Positions 8,390 to 18,600 of a stretch of 56,740 bases of DNA are shown piece by piece. Source of the DNA: Bacteroidales bacterium (GTDB taxonomy: Bacteria; Bacteroidota; Bacteroidia; Bacteroidales; GCA-2748055); assembly GCA_016936975.1 (NCBI GenBank), contig JAFGWU010000090.1, positions 1-56,740 of the forward strand, written 5' to 3'. The notes under the pieces were generated by a model, which was given only the letters and a program-made list of their open reading frames with translations, was not told where the DNA came from and ran no database searches. The position numbers and the translations under genes were made by a program. Within the stretch, counting starts at the first letter, position 1, and each line of letters begins with the position of its first letter.

Positions 8390-9829
8390 CCAGAACATGG
8401 GAGCGAACAGAACCAGCACGGTAAACAACTCCAACCGTCCGACCAGCATCAGAAAGGACAGGTACCATTTTCCCGCCGTATGGATACCGACATAGTTGTG
8501 AACAGGACCGACATCCCCTATACCCGGACCAATATTTCCCAGAGTGGCCGCAACGGACCCTATGGCCGTGTCGATATTGCATCCCAGAAGTGTCATGATA
8601 AACATCGACACAATGGCAATAACCACGTAGAAAGCCAGAAATGCCAAGATATTTGTAACCACGCCCTGGTCGATTCCCTGTTTGCTTAAACGGACCGGTA
8701 TCACCGCACTGGGATGGATCATCCTTTTAAGTTCCTGGGTGCTGTTCTTAAGCAGAATGACTATTCTCATGATTTTAGGCCCCCCGCCCGTAGATCCGGC
8801 CGATCCTCCGAAAAACATCAGGATAAAGATGAGTGCCCCCAAGGCAGGAATCCAGGTCAGGTAATCTGAAGTTACAAAACCTGTTGTGGTCAGAATAGAA
8901 ACTACCTGAAAAAGCGCGTCCCTGAAAGCCTGTTCAGGTTTAACTCCGGAATGGAAAATCAGACCGATGGTAATGATAACCGAAAATCCTGCAATAAATC
9001 CGACATAATACCGGAACTCCTCATTTTCCCATATCTTTTTAAATCGCAGGTGCATGGCAAAATAGGAAAGGGTAAAGTTGGTCCCTGCCAAGAACATGAA
9101 TAAGATTATGATATAATGGATATATGGAGAATTCCAATAGGCGATACTTGCCTGTTTGGTGGAAAAACCTCCTGTTGCCATGGTGGTGAAGGAGTGACAG
9201 ATGGCATCGAATAGGTCCATATCTCCTATCCAGAGAAGGATGGTTTCCGACAGGGTGAAAATCAGGTAAATAAACCATAGTCGTTTGGCTGTATCCTTTA
9301 CCCTGGGATGAAGCTTGTCTGGTGTGGGACCGGGTACCTCTGCTGAAAAAAGCTGCATACCCCCTATCCCCAAAAAAGGCAGAATAATCAGCGACAGCAG
9401 AATGATTCCCATCCCTCCCAGCCATTGAATTATGCTTCTCCAGAACAGCATGGCGTGGGAAAGCTCTTCAATATTGTTCAGAATCGACGCACCGGTGGTT
9501 GAGAAACCCGACATGGTTTCAAAAAAAGCATCTGTAAATCCCTGGATGGACCGGGTAAGAATAAACGGCAATGTACCGAACAGCGAAAAAACAATCCATC
9601 CTGAAGTCACAATTAAATATCCGTCGCGCTTGCTGATTTCAAGCAGTGCGTTCTGCGTGCTAAGATAGGAAACCAGGCCGGTCAGAAACGTGATACCTCC
9701 TGATAACAGGAAATGCAGGGCGTCCTGTTCCCTGTATATCAGGGAGACAGGGATAGTGAGCCACATGAAGAATCCCTCAATCATGAGGACGGATCCCAAT
9801 ATCCTCAAAATGGTCCTGAAATTAAGCAT
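8381..9829 (-). CDS. trkH: Trk/Ktr potassium uptake channel subunit
   Basis: This is the membrane-embedded K+ translocating subunit of the Trk system. The 482-residue protein has the multi-membrane-span architecture with selectivity-filter-like repeats, recognisable from TMSGFSTTGASIL near residues 105-117, FTTMATGGFSTKQ near 218-230 and LTTTGFVTSDY, and from the C-terminal SVAATLGNIGPGIGDVGP. It starts 5 bp downstream of trkA, its NAD-binding gating partner, so the two are translated from one message. A hairpin belonging to the opposite strand overlaps its stop codon. Confidence 0.95.
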   Translation of the reverse strand: MLNFRTILRILGSVLMIEGFFMWLTIPVSLIYREQDALHFLLSGGITFLTGLVSYLSTQNALLEISKRDGYLIVTSGWIVFSLFGTLPFILTRSIQGFTDAFFETMSGFSTTGASILNNIEELSHAMLFWRSIIQWLGGMGIILLSLIILPFLGIGGMQLFSAEVPGPTPDKLHPRVKDTAKRLWFIYLIFTLSETILLWIGDMDLFDAICHSFTTMATGGFSTKQASIAYWNSPYIHYIIILFMFLAGTNFTLSYFAMHLRFKKIWENEEFRYYVGFIAGFSVIITIGLIFHSGVKPEQAFRDALFQVVSILTTTGFVTSDYLTWIPALGALIFILMFFGGSAGSTGGGPKIMRIVILLKNSTQELKRMIHPSAVIPVRLSKQGIDQGVVTNILAFLAFYVVIAIVSMFIMTLLGCNIDTAIGSVAATLGNIGPGIGDVGPVHNYVGIHTAGKWYLSFLMLVGRLELFTVLVLFAPMFWKK

Positions 9830-9834
9830 CCGGT

Positions 9835-11175
9835 CTAATTAAAGAATCGCCCGATAGTGCGTATCTCTCCGGGGAGTGCAAATACGACAACGCGATCGTA
9901 AGGTTTGATCTCGGTCTCACCATGGGCAATGAAGGCATTTTTCCCTCGGATGACCCCTCCGATAATGGCCCCCTTGGGAAAATGGATCTCTTTTATGGCC
10001 CCTTTGGTCGAAGGAGAGTCGGGTTTTACTATAAACTCCATCACCTCTGCATCTGTTCCCGTCAGGCACTTTATGGAAGAAACTTCGTCGGTCATGGTAA
10101 ACCGGAATATCCTGCTGGCGGTAATCAGTTTTTTGTTAATGATGGTGTCCACCCCGATGTTCTCTGCCAGATGGATATAATCGATGTTTTCCACTTCGGC
10201 AATCGTTCTCTTTACCCCGAGGTGCTTTGCAAGCAAACAGGACAAAATATTCGTTTCCGAATTCCCTGTAACCGCAACAAAGGCATCCATCTTGTCCAGG
10301 CCCTCCTGTTTCAGCAATTCAAGATTGGTGCCGTCGCCGTTTATCACCAAAGTATTATTCAGCATGTTGGAAAGCTTGTAACTTCTTTGCCTGTCTTTCT
10401 CGATCAGCTTGACATAATGCTGGGCACCCAGGTTTTGTGCTGTTTTTCTTCCTATTCTGCTTCCACCCAGGATCATAATGTTGCGCACCTCAAACTGCTT
10501 CTTTCCTGAATATTTATAGAGACCCTTTATTCCTGCCGGACTGCTTATCACATAAACCAGGTCCCCAACGCTGAACCGGTCATCCCCGGATGGAATAATG
10601 GTCTGACCATCTCTTGTGATGGCCACAGCCCTGTATTCAAGAGCAATCTCATTCTGCGACAGCTCCCTCAATGACTTGTTGATAATCGGGGCATTTTCGT
10701 CCAGCCGGATGACATACATCTGCAGTTTTCCGCCTGAAAACTCGACCACTTCCGTGCTTCCGGTCTGAGAGAGCAATCCCACAATTTCCCGGGCGGCAAT
10801 CTTCTCGGGATAAATCATATAATCAACTCCTAGGTTATTGAAAATTTCCTGGTTGGCTGGAAGCAGATACTCCTGATTGTCGATCCTGGAAATGGTTTTA
10901 TGAGCCCCCAGTTTTTTTGAAAGAATGGCCGCATTTATGTTGACATCCTCTGAAAAGGTCACTCCGATAAACAGATCGGCTTTACTGATTTTAGATTCCC
11001 TGAGATGACTTATGGAATTGGCATTCCCCTCAATGGTCATGACATCATAAGTACTCCCCGCCACCTTTAAGCGGTCCAGATCATTATCAATGATAACGAG
11101 TTCATGGTTTTCCGAACTAAGCATCTTTGTCAGATGCATTCCAACCTCACCGGCTCCTGCAATAACAATCCGCAT
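9835..11175 (-). CDS. trkA: Trk potassium uptake regulatory subunit
   Basis: TrkA is the cytoplasmic nucleotide-binding ring that gates TrkH. The 446-residue protein contains two RCK_N (KTN) Rossmann domains, one starting with MRIVIAGAGEVGMHL at residue 1 and the second with IMILGGSRIGRKTAQ near residue 230. Each is followed by an RCK_C (TrkA_C) domain. This doubled architecture is the normal one for TrkA. The gene precedes trkH by 5 bp. It lies 70 bp downstream of the comEC start, and no convincing promoter motif was seen in that gap. Confidence 0.95.
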   Translation of the reverse strand: MRIVIAGAGEVGMHLTKMLSSENHELVIIDNDLDRLKVAGSTYDVMTIEGNANSISHLRESKISKADLFIGVTFSEDVNINAAILSKKLGAHKTISRIDNQEYLLPANQEIFNNLGVDYMIYPEKIAAREIVGLLSQTGSTEVVEFSGGKLQMYVIRLDENAPIINKSLRELSQNEIALEYRAVAITRDGQTIIPSGDDRFSVGDLVYVISSPAGIKGLYKYSGKKQFEVRNIMILGGSRIGRKTAQNLGAQHYVKLIEKDRQRSYKLSNMLNNTLVINGDGTNLELLKQEGLDKMDAFVAVTGNSETNILSCLLAKHLGVKRTIAEVENIDYIHLAENIGVDTIINKKLITASRIFRFTMTDEVSSIKCLTGTDAEVMEFIVKPDSPSTKGAIKEIHFPKGAIIGGVIRGKNAFIAHGETEIKPYDRVVVFALPGEIRTIGRFFN

Positions 11176-11245
11176 ATTCAGTTTTCGAAATGTGAATGTA
11201 AAATAAACTATAATCTTTCATATTGACCAATCCTTTTTCCGTTTT

Positions 11246-13333
11246 TTAATAATTTTTGATGTAAGCACCTTCTTCTTCAGTACAGAACAGATTTACCGTG
11301 TCGCCTGACAGATTCAGGAGCAATCCGGGAAGGTTGAAACCATTAATAATGATCCCGGCACCGGGATTGAAATCCAGAGATTTTATTTCCCGTGGATGTC
11401 CGAATCTCTGAAGGATATAAAGGTCTGACGGATAATCCTGCAGAAATTGCGGGTACCGGTATCCTTTTGGACCGTCCAATATCAGGATCCTGAGATCCTT
11501 TGCTGCAATAAGGATACACCCTTCATGCAGCCGGACTGCAGAAAGGTAAGGGCTGTGGAGCATCCCCAGGCTGTCAAGAGAATGAATCTCCGAATCCCTG
11601 ATGCGGCAGAAGTAATCCGAGCGGAGGTAGTTCCAGATGGCTTTGCATGATTGTGCATCCCTGCAGGAGATAAAGTGATCGGCATGGATGCCGTTTTGAA
11701 TGGTAAGCAGGGTCCCTCCCCTGAAATGGGGGACCAGGACCCGGTGCGTTCCTCGTTCCTTCACGATAAGGGAGGAAGAGAGAATCAGCGATCCCGATAT
11801 CAAAGCCAGTCCCGCAATCAGCAGACTTATTTTCCTGTATCGTACATATAACAAAAAGATTATGACTACTAAATAGACTAGGATCATGACACCTGTGTTA
11901 ACATGTAGTTCCGCCGCCACAGAGCCGGGCACGGATGATATGGCTGTCACCAGCCTGTTCATCAGTTGTGTCAGATGGTTCAATATCCATAGGAAAGGAT
12001 GCTCCAGGACCCGGAGAAGAAAAAACGGCGTCGATACCACAAACACGCCCACAATACAGCTCAGAAGAGGAACTGCTACCAGGTTTGTGAGGAGAAAATA
12101 GACCGGTATCTGATTGAAGGTGGATATTGAGAGAGGAAGCGTGGCTATTTGGGCTGAGACACTGAGTGAAATTAAATCAACCACCCGGCGTATCACCCTG
12201 TATTTTGGATGAAAGATCCCGGATATAAGCGGATGCATGGTAATTATGCCGGTCACGGCAAGATAGGAGAGCTGGAATCCTATATCAAGAACCTGCCGGG
12301 GATTCATGATTAACAGAACAAGGGCTGACAGGAACAGTATGTTTAAGGAAGTCCGCCCGCGTGACAGCGCAGATGAAACGGCAAAGAGTGAGAACATTGT
12401 AACCGAGCGGCATACCGATGGTGTAAATCCGGCCATCAGCGCATAAAACCAAAGGATTACTATAACCAGGATCGATCTGATGATTTTACCAGCCGGGATA
12501 AAAGAGAGGAAAAAGAAAATCCGCGTCAGTACCATCCATATTAATCCGATGTGCAGTCCGGATACAGCCAGCAGATGCATCCCTCCTGCGTCGGAATAGC
12601 TCTCTTTAAGATCAGTAGTCAATTCGGAACGATCTCCTGTTGTCACGGCCATCAATATGGCCAGGGCATCAGGTTCTCCCGTCCAGCTTTCCGTAATCCG
12701 CCGTTTAACCGACCGGGTCAGGTTGTCAATCCGCCAGGATTCCTGCTGCCTGTGCCCGTAAATGATAATGGAATCGGGATAGAACCGGTAATAGCAATTC
12801 CGTCGGGATAAATAGCCGGCATAATCAAACGCTCCCGGGTTTCGGTTATTTTTCACCCTGTAAACCACACCAGCCAGACACATATGCCCGGAGGTTTCTA
12901 TCCGCCTGATCATTGCGGTATCGGAGAGATAGGTCATCAGAACCGTTCTGCCTGAGAATGTCCTCTCCACGGATACCATCCACCGGGTTTCCAGTTCAAA
13001 TCTTATCCTGCCGTTCCCGGAGACCGGTTCCGATTTAAGAATTCCCTTGACCACAACTGGTTCCTGATCATTAAAATCAGGAACCGGTTTCCTGTTAAGC
13101 AACTCTGTAGCGATACCGATGAGAAAAAAAAACAGAAAAAGCAGAGGTCTGAACAGGTTAACCCGCCCTGAAAGAAAGCTCCTTCCGGCTATCCACAGAA
13201 GAAATAAAGGGATGATGAACCGGACTGCCGGAATCATGATCTCTCCTTTCAGAGCAGTTAAAATACCCAGCATAAAAGGTATGACTATCCGTGATACCGG
13301 TATCTTCTGAATATCGTGAGACAGGTTTCGCAA
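11246..13333 (-). CDS. comEC: ComEC/Rec2-family DNA uptake membrane protein
   Basis: ComEC forms the inner-membrane channel that passes single-stranded DNA during natural transformation. The 695-residue protein has N-terminal membrane spans, a DUF4131-like soluble region (about 90-220), and the Competence domain with the hallmark AVSGLHIGLIW near residue 255, followed by many membrane segments. The C-terminal 200 residues do not show the HxHxDH motif of the metallo-beta-lactamase domain found in longer ComEC proteins, which is common in Bacteroidota. The start at 13333 is a TTG codon; an ATG about 20 codons further in is the alternative. Confidence 0.9.
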   Translation of the reverse strand: MRNLSHDIQKIPVSRIVIPFMLGILTALKGEIMIPAVRFIIPLFLLWIAGRSFLSGRVNLFRPLLFLFFFLIGIATELLNRKPVPDFNDQEPVVVKGILKSEPVSGNGRIRFELETRWMVSVERTFSGRTVLMTYLSDTAMIRRIETSGHMCLAGVVYRVKNNRNPGAFDYAGYLSRRNCYYRFYPDSIIIYGHRQQESWRIDNLTRSVKRRITESWTGEPDALAILMAVTTGDRSELTTDLKESYSDAGGMHLLAVSGLHIGLIWMVLTRIFFFLSFIPAGKIIRSILVIVILWFYALMAGFTPSVCRSVTMFSLFAVSSALSRGRTSLNILFLSALVLLIMNPRQVLDIGFQLSYLAVTGIITMHPLISGIFHPKYRVIRRVVDLISLSVSAQIATLPLSISTFNQIPVYFLLTNLVAVPLLSCIVGVFVVSTPFFLLRVLEHPFLWILNHLTQLMNRLVTAISSVPGSVAAELHVNTGVMILVYLVVIIFLLYVRYRKISLLIAGLALISGSLILSSSLIVKERGTHRVLVPHFRGGTLLTIQNGIHADHFISCRDAQSCKAIWNYLRSDYFCRIRDSEIHSLDSLGMLHSPYLSAVRLHEGCILIAAKDLRILILDGPKGYRYPQFLQDYPSDLYILQRFGHPREIKSLDFNPGAGIIINGFNLPGLLLNLSGDTVNLFCTEEEGAYIKNY

Positions 13334-13454
13334 CTCTTTTTACTATTAATGTGTTGAGATGGGAAAATATCTGTTGAACTTTCCGATTTTTTTTGAACTT
13401 TTGCAGGTTCAATTAGTTTAATATCCATATATTAGAATTTTAAATAACAAAACC

Positions 13455-14462
13455 ATGTCAGAACTTAAAACAACCTACCTTGGAGTAGAACTAAAGAATC
13501 CCCTGATTCTCGGAGCAAACAATCTGGTAAACAACCTCGATACGCTTAAAAAGGCCGAAGAGGCAGGCATTGCGGCGGTGGTTTACCGGTCACTTTTTGA
13601 GGAGCAGATACAGCTTGAAGATTTTGAATTGAGCAGCCGGCTGGAAGCTTACAATGAAAGGCATGCAGAAATGGTCAGCCTGTTTCCGAATATTGAGCAT
13701 GGCGGTCCCAGGGAGTATTTGTTTAACCTTGGGAAGGTAAAAGAGAGTCTGAGCATCCCTGTCTTTGCAAGCATTAATGCCGTCTACAGGGAAACATGGG
13801 AAGAATATGCCAGATTAATAGAAGAGGTAGGGGTTGACGGGCTGGAGCTAAACTTTTTTGCCGTACCGAGGGATTACGACCGTTCGGGCCATGACATTAT
13901 CGAACAGCAGATCGATTTTCTGAAAGCTGTCAAGGCCGCGGTAAAAATCCCGGTGAGCATCAAACTAAGTCCGTTCTATACAAACATTTTAAAAACGGTC
14001 AGGGATCTTGATAAAGCCGGTGCAGACGGTTTTGTGTTGTTTAACAGGATGTTTGAACCGGATATTGATATAAAAACTGAAAAGCATATCTCTCCCTGGA
14101 ACCTGAGCACACACAACGACAGCAGGCTTGCTATCAGGTATGTTGGGTTGCTTAACGGGCAGGTGAAAGGTTCTATTGCTGCTGCCAATGGGATTTATGA
14201 TGGTTCTGATATCATTAAAATGATACTGGCAGGGGCTGATGCCGTTCAGTGTGTCAGCACTTTTTATCACAATGGTATCGGGCACGCCGGAAAAATGCTG
14301 ACCGAGGTTAAGGAATGGATGGAGCGAAAAGGATATCAGTCGCTGGATGCATTCAGGGGAAAGCTGGCTTCGAAATCTGTAAATGATCCTTTTGTATACA
14401 AGCGGGCACAATACATTGACATGATCCTGAAATCCGACAAATTTCTCGATTCGGTTTTGTAG
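13455..14462 (+). CDS. dihydroorotate dehydrogenase-like FMN protein
   Basis: The 335-residue protein has the TIM-barrel order of class 1 dihydroorotate dehydrogenases. It begins TTYLGVELKNPLILGANNL, contains KIPVSIKLSPF for the lysine strand, and ends with the FMN-phosphate region ANGIYDGSDIIKMILAGADAVQ, split here as ANGIYDGSDIIK and MILAGADAVQ. At the position of the usual NxSCPN active-site loop it reads LELNFFAVP (N133 onward), so the catalytic cysteine or serine is absent. It is therefore probably not PyrD. It ends about 1.1 kb from nifJ on the other strand. Many Bacteroidota carry such a protein near PFOR, as I recall, so a redox role is possible. Confidence 0.85.
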   Translation: MSELKTTYLGVELKNPLILGANNLVNNLDTLKKAEEAGIAAVVYRSLFEEQIQLEDFELSSRLEAYNERHAEMVSLFPNIEHGGPREYLFNLGKVKESLSIPVFASINAVYRETWEEYARLIEEVGVDGLELNFFAVPRDYDRSGHDIIEQQIDFLKAVKAAVKIPVSIKLSPFYTNILKTVRDLDKAGADGFVLFNRMFEPDIDIKTEKHISPWNLSTHNDSRLAIRYVGLLNGQVKGSIAAANGIYDGSDIIKMILAGADAVQCVSTFYHNGIGHAGKMLTEVKEWMERKGYQSLDAFRGKLASKSVNDPFVYKRAQYIDMILKSDKFLDSVL

Positions 14463-14496
14463 ATTCGAGCTGATTAAAGATCATATCCGAAATTTC

Positions 14497-15075
14497 CTAC
14501 AGCTGCTTTTGCAGCTGTTTTTTTGGATATATGATTTTGTAATCGATATCGACCTTCCCTCTGGATATATTATGAAGACGGGATTTCAATAACTTCCTTT
14601 TCAGTGGATTGATCCTGTCCACAAAAAGGACTCCCTGAAGGTGGTCATACTCATGTTGAATGATGCGGGCCTTTACGCCGTCATACTCTTCTTCATGATG
14701 ATTCCAGTTTTCATCAAAATAGGCAATGCGAATTCTCGAATGCCGGGATACATCTTCGTGAATTAACGGAATACTCAGACAGCCCTCACTGAATTCCCAT
14801 TTATTCCCCCACTCCCTTATAATGACCGGATTGATAAATACTTTTCTGAAATTTTTAAGATCGGGTTCATCTTCCACCTCCATTTCGAAAGCGTCAATAA
14901 CGATTAGCTGTATGGATTTCCCTATCTGGGGTGCGGCCAATCCGACACCCACACTGGCATTCATGGTTTCAAACATACTGTCGATCAGCAAGTCCAGTCC
15001 TTCGAAATTTTCATCAATTTTTTCAGCAACCTTTCTCAGGACCGGCATACCGTATACATAAACAGGATAAATCAT
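14497..15075 (-). CDS. def: peptide deformylase
   Basis: This metalloenzyme removes the formyl group from nascent proteins. All three signatures are present in the 192-residue product: GLAAPQIG (45-52), EGCLS with the metal-ligand Cys (C99), and HEYDH with the two His ligands (141-145). The C-terminus KKQLQKQL is unusual because it is encoded by an inverted repeat. The same bases form a strong plus-strand terminator for the convergent upstream gene. It is followed by no other minus-strand gene within 1 kb, and is preceded by ruvX 37 bp upstream, so a ruvX-def transcript is likely. Confidence 0.96.
   Translation of the reverse strand: MIYPVYVYGMPVLRKVAEKIDENFEGLDLLIDSMFETMNASVGVGLAAPQIGKSIQLIVIDAFEMEVEDEPDLKNFRKVFINPVIIREWGNKWEFSEGCLSIPLIHEDVSRHSRIRIAYFDENWNHHEEEYDGVKARIIQHEYDHLQGVLFVDRINPLKRKLLKSRLHNISRGKVDIDYKIIYPKKQLQKQL
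14499..14524 (+). terminator. intrinsic terminator for DHOD-like gene, inside def
   Basis: ACAGCTGC (14499-14506) pairs perfectly with GCAGCTGT (14511-14518) around a TTTT loop and is followed by seven T residues through 14524. It terminates the plus-strand DHOD-like gene that ends at 14462. It lies entirely within the last codons and stop of def on the other strand. Confidence 0.9.
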
Positions 15076-15112
15076 GATCAGTCAAAAATCAGTTATACAT
15101 TAATAACACCAT

Positions 15113-15535
15113 TCAGAAAATATTGTTTTGTTGTTCGAGATAGGATTGCAGGATGATAGCCGCACTGATCCGGTCGTGATGCTCCTTTTTCTGACGCTGG
15201 GATTTTTTCATCCCTCCCGAAATCATTGCCTCAGCAGCAAGCTTGGAAGTGAATCTTTCGTCTATCCACTCAACCGGTATTGCAGGATATCTCTTCTTAA
15301 AAGCGGCCGCAAACTGCCTGGCAAATTTCAGCGTTCCCGACTGTGTGTAGTTCATCTGCAGTGGCAATCCCACAATCAACCGTTCGATCCCCTCCTTTCT
15401 GATATATTCCGACAGGAAAGCCATCAACTCATGAGTGGGAACTGTATCCAACGGGGTGGCAATCATCTGAAGAGGATCGGTTACGGCAATCCCCGTACGT
15501 TTGGTCCCATAATCTATGGCTACAAAACGGCCCAT
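15113..15535 (-). CDS. ruvX: putative pre-16S rRNA nuclease / RuvX (YqgF)
   Basis: YqgF/RuvX is an RNase H-fold nuclease needed for 16S rRNA 5'-end maturation; it was first described as a Holliday-junction resolvase homologue. The 140-residue product shows the first catalytic strand VAIDYGTKRTGIAV (D8), the LIVGLPLQMN block near 55-64, WIDERFTS near 90 with a catalytic Glu, and the terminal HHDRISAAIIL with the last Asp. Length is typical. It lies 29 bp beyond the nifJ terminator and 37 bp upstream of def. Confidence 0.94.
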   Translation of the reverse strand: MGRFVAIDYGTKRTGIAVTDPLQMIATPLDTVPTHELMAFLSEYIRKEGIERLIVGLPLQMNYTQSGTLKFARQFAAAFKKRYPAIPVEWIDERFTSKLAAEAMISGGMKKSQRQKKEHHDRISAAIILQSYLEQQNNIF

Positions 15536-15558
15536 TGGTTTATTTTTTTCAAATTTAT

Positions 15559-15586
15559 AAAAAAGCCGCCTGTTTGTCCAGGCGGC
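15559..15586 (-). terminator. intrinsic terminator after nifJ
   Basis: On the minus strand GCCGCCTG pairs with CAGGCGGC (8 bp, arms 15586-15579 and 15572-15565) around a 6-nt loop, followed by six T residues (15564-15559). It lies 25 bp after the nifJ stop codon and separates nifJ from ruvX-def. Confidence 0.92.
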
Positions 15587-15611
15587 GGATTATCAGATAG
15601 AAGTTTTGCTC

Positions 15612-18600
15612 CTACTCCTTAGGTGCAAATTCCAGGCTGGCCATTCGCACGTAACTATCATACCTCCACATGGCATTGACCTCAGCAGATTTAAACAATT
15701 CAGCGGCTTCCTGAGGGAATGACTTCTGGAGAGAAGTGTAACGGACCTCCGATTTCAGAAAATTCTGGAATTGTTCCCACTGCGGCTCCTTGGAATCCAG
15801 AACAAAAGGATTCTTTCCCTCTTTTTCCAGTTCAGGATTATACCTGTATAGGTGCCAGTAACCGCTTTCGACTGCAAATTTCTCCTGAGACTGGGTTTTG
15901 CCCATCCCGCTGCGCAATCCATGGTTGATACAGGGTGCGTAAGCAATAATCAGGGAAGGACCGGGATAGGCCTCTGCTTCCCTGATGGCTTTAAGATACT
16001 GCGACTGACTGGCTCCCATGGCAACCTGGGCAACGTAAACATATCCATAAGTAATGGCCATCATACCGAGGTCTTTTTTCCGGATCTTTTTCCCGGATGC
16101 GGCAAATTTGGCAACGGCGCCCACAGGAGTGGACTTGGATGCCTGTCCTCCGGTATTGGAATACACCTCTGTATCGAGGACCAGGATGTTCACATCTTCC
16201 CCGGTGGCTATCACATGATCCAGTCCACCATACCCGATATCATAAGCCCATCCGTCACCGCCGAAGATCCAGACCGACTTTTTCACCAGGTATTGTTTCA
16301 GACACAGGATTTTTTCAGCAACCTCATGGTTTTCTTTTTCCAGAGCCGGAATTAATTTACCGGTAGCTTCCCTGGATGCTTCACCGTCATTCATGCGGTC
16401 CAGCCAGGCCTGGAAGGCCTCTTTTGTAGCCGGCTTAACGTTATCCATCGCTGCTCTCATCATGTTTGCTATCCGATCTCGGTTTTTACGCACCCCGATG
16501 GCCAGTCCATATCCATATTCGGCATTATCCTCGAAGAGTGAATTGGCCCATGCCGGCCCATACCCCTGGGCATTGGCGCAATAAGGCGTCGAGGGAGCCG
16601 AACCTCCATAAATCGAGGAACAACCGGTGGCATTGGCTATCATCATACGATCCCCATACAATTGTGTTATAAGCTTTATGTAAGGGGTCTCACCGCATCC
16701 GGCACAGGCGCCGGAGAATTCAAACAGTGGCTGAGCAAACTGACTGTTCTTTACTGTCTTATACTTATCTGCAAGGGTGTCTTTGTACGTTACATGCTTC
16801 GTAATGGCATTCCAGTTCTCAACTTCTCCAAGTTGTGATTCAAGAGGTTTCATCTCGAGCGACTTGGTCTTTGACGGGCATACATCCACGCAATTGTCAC
16901 ACCCTGTACAATCCAGTACCGACACCTGGATCCTGTATTTCAAACCTTTGAATTGTGGTCCGTTTGCATCCAGCAGGGAAATTCCTTCAGGTAACTTTTT
17001 AGACTCCTCTTCATCAATCAGGAATGGCCGGATGCAGGCGTGCGGACACACATAGGCACACTGGTTGCATTGAATGCAATGTTCGGCAATCCACTCGGGA
17101 ACGTTCACGGCCACCCCACGTTTTTCATACTGAGTGGTCCCCACAGGGAATGTTCCATCTTCGCGTCCCAGGAACGCACTGACCGGCAGATCATCTCCCT
17201 TGAGAAGATTAATGGGCTCTGCAACATCTCGGACAAATTCGGGAAGGTCGTTCTGGTCAGGCTTTTCCCTCACAGGTTTAAGCTTCGACCATTCGGCAGG
17301 CACCTCCACGCGGGTTACATTGCCTCCCTTCTCCACAGCGGCGTAATTCATTTTCACGACCTCTTCCCCCTTACGCCCAAAACTTTTCACAATAAACCGA
17401 TGCATCTGGTCAACGGCCTGCTCGTAAGGAATGATGTCGGCAATCTTGAAAAAGGCCGACTGCATGATGGTATTGGTCCTCGTTCCCAGTCCGATCTCCT
17501 GCGCCAGCCGGGTTGCGTTGATGATATAAAACCGGATATCATTGTCCGCCATATACTTTTTAATGTGGTCGGGCAGATGTTCAATGGTTTCTTCTTCATC
17601 CCAGATCGAGTTCAGCAGGAATGTGCCGCCTTTTTTTAATCCCTTGAGCATGTCATACTTTTCCAGATAGGACGGAACATGGCAGGCAACAAAATCGGGC
17701 GTTCCAACCAGGTAGGGTGAACGGATCGGTTTGTCCCCAAACCGAAGATGGGAGGTGGTTATCCCTCCTGATTTCTTTGAATCATAGGCAAAGTAAGCCT
17801 GACAATATTTATCGGTATTATCCCCGATAATCATAATGGAATTTTTATTGGCGCCAACAGTCCCATCCGAACCCAGACCGTAAAACTTGCCTTCAAAGGT
17901 ACCTTTGGGTACCACGGAGATATCGGGTAACAGCGGCAGAGAGAGGTAAGTAACATCGTCGTCAATGCCAACGGTAAACCGGTTTTTCGGCTCCTTCAGC
18001 TTCAGGTTCTCGAAAACCGAAAGAATCATTGCGGGGGTGGTGTCCTTTGAGGATAGTCCGTACCTTCCTCCAACTATAAGGGGATTATTCTTCTTTCCGT
18101 AAAAAATATCCTTCAGATCAAGGTAAAGCGGTTCCCCATTTGCACCGGGTTCCTTCGTCCTGTCGAGTACCGCAATTCTCTTAACCGTTTCAGGCAATAC
18201 TTTCATGAGATACTTTTCGGAGAATGGACGGTAGAGATGAACGGTGATCAATCCCACCTTCTCTCCTTTCTCAACAAGATGATCCACCACTTCCTTAATG
18301 GTTTCGGTGACGGACCCCATGGCAACCACGATATGTTCAGCATCCGGAGCTCCATAATAAGTAAAGGGATGGTACTCACGTCCCGTGATTTTTGAGATCT
18401 CCTGCATATAGTGTTCAACGATATCCGGTACAGCATCATAAAACCGGTTGGCCGATTCCCTCGCCTGGAAGAAAATATCGGGATTCTGTGCAGTTCCCCT
18501 GGTAACAGGTTTCTCCGGGTTCAGGGCATTATCGCGAAACGCCTTCAGCGCATCCATATCGATCAGGTGGGCCAGGTCTTCGTTCTCGAGCAATTCCACC

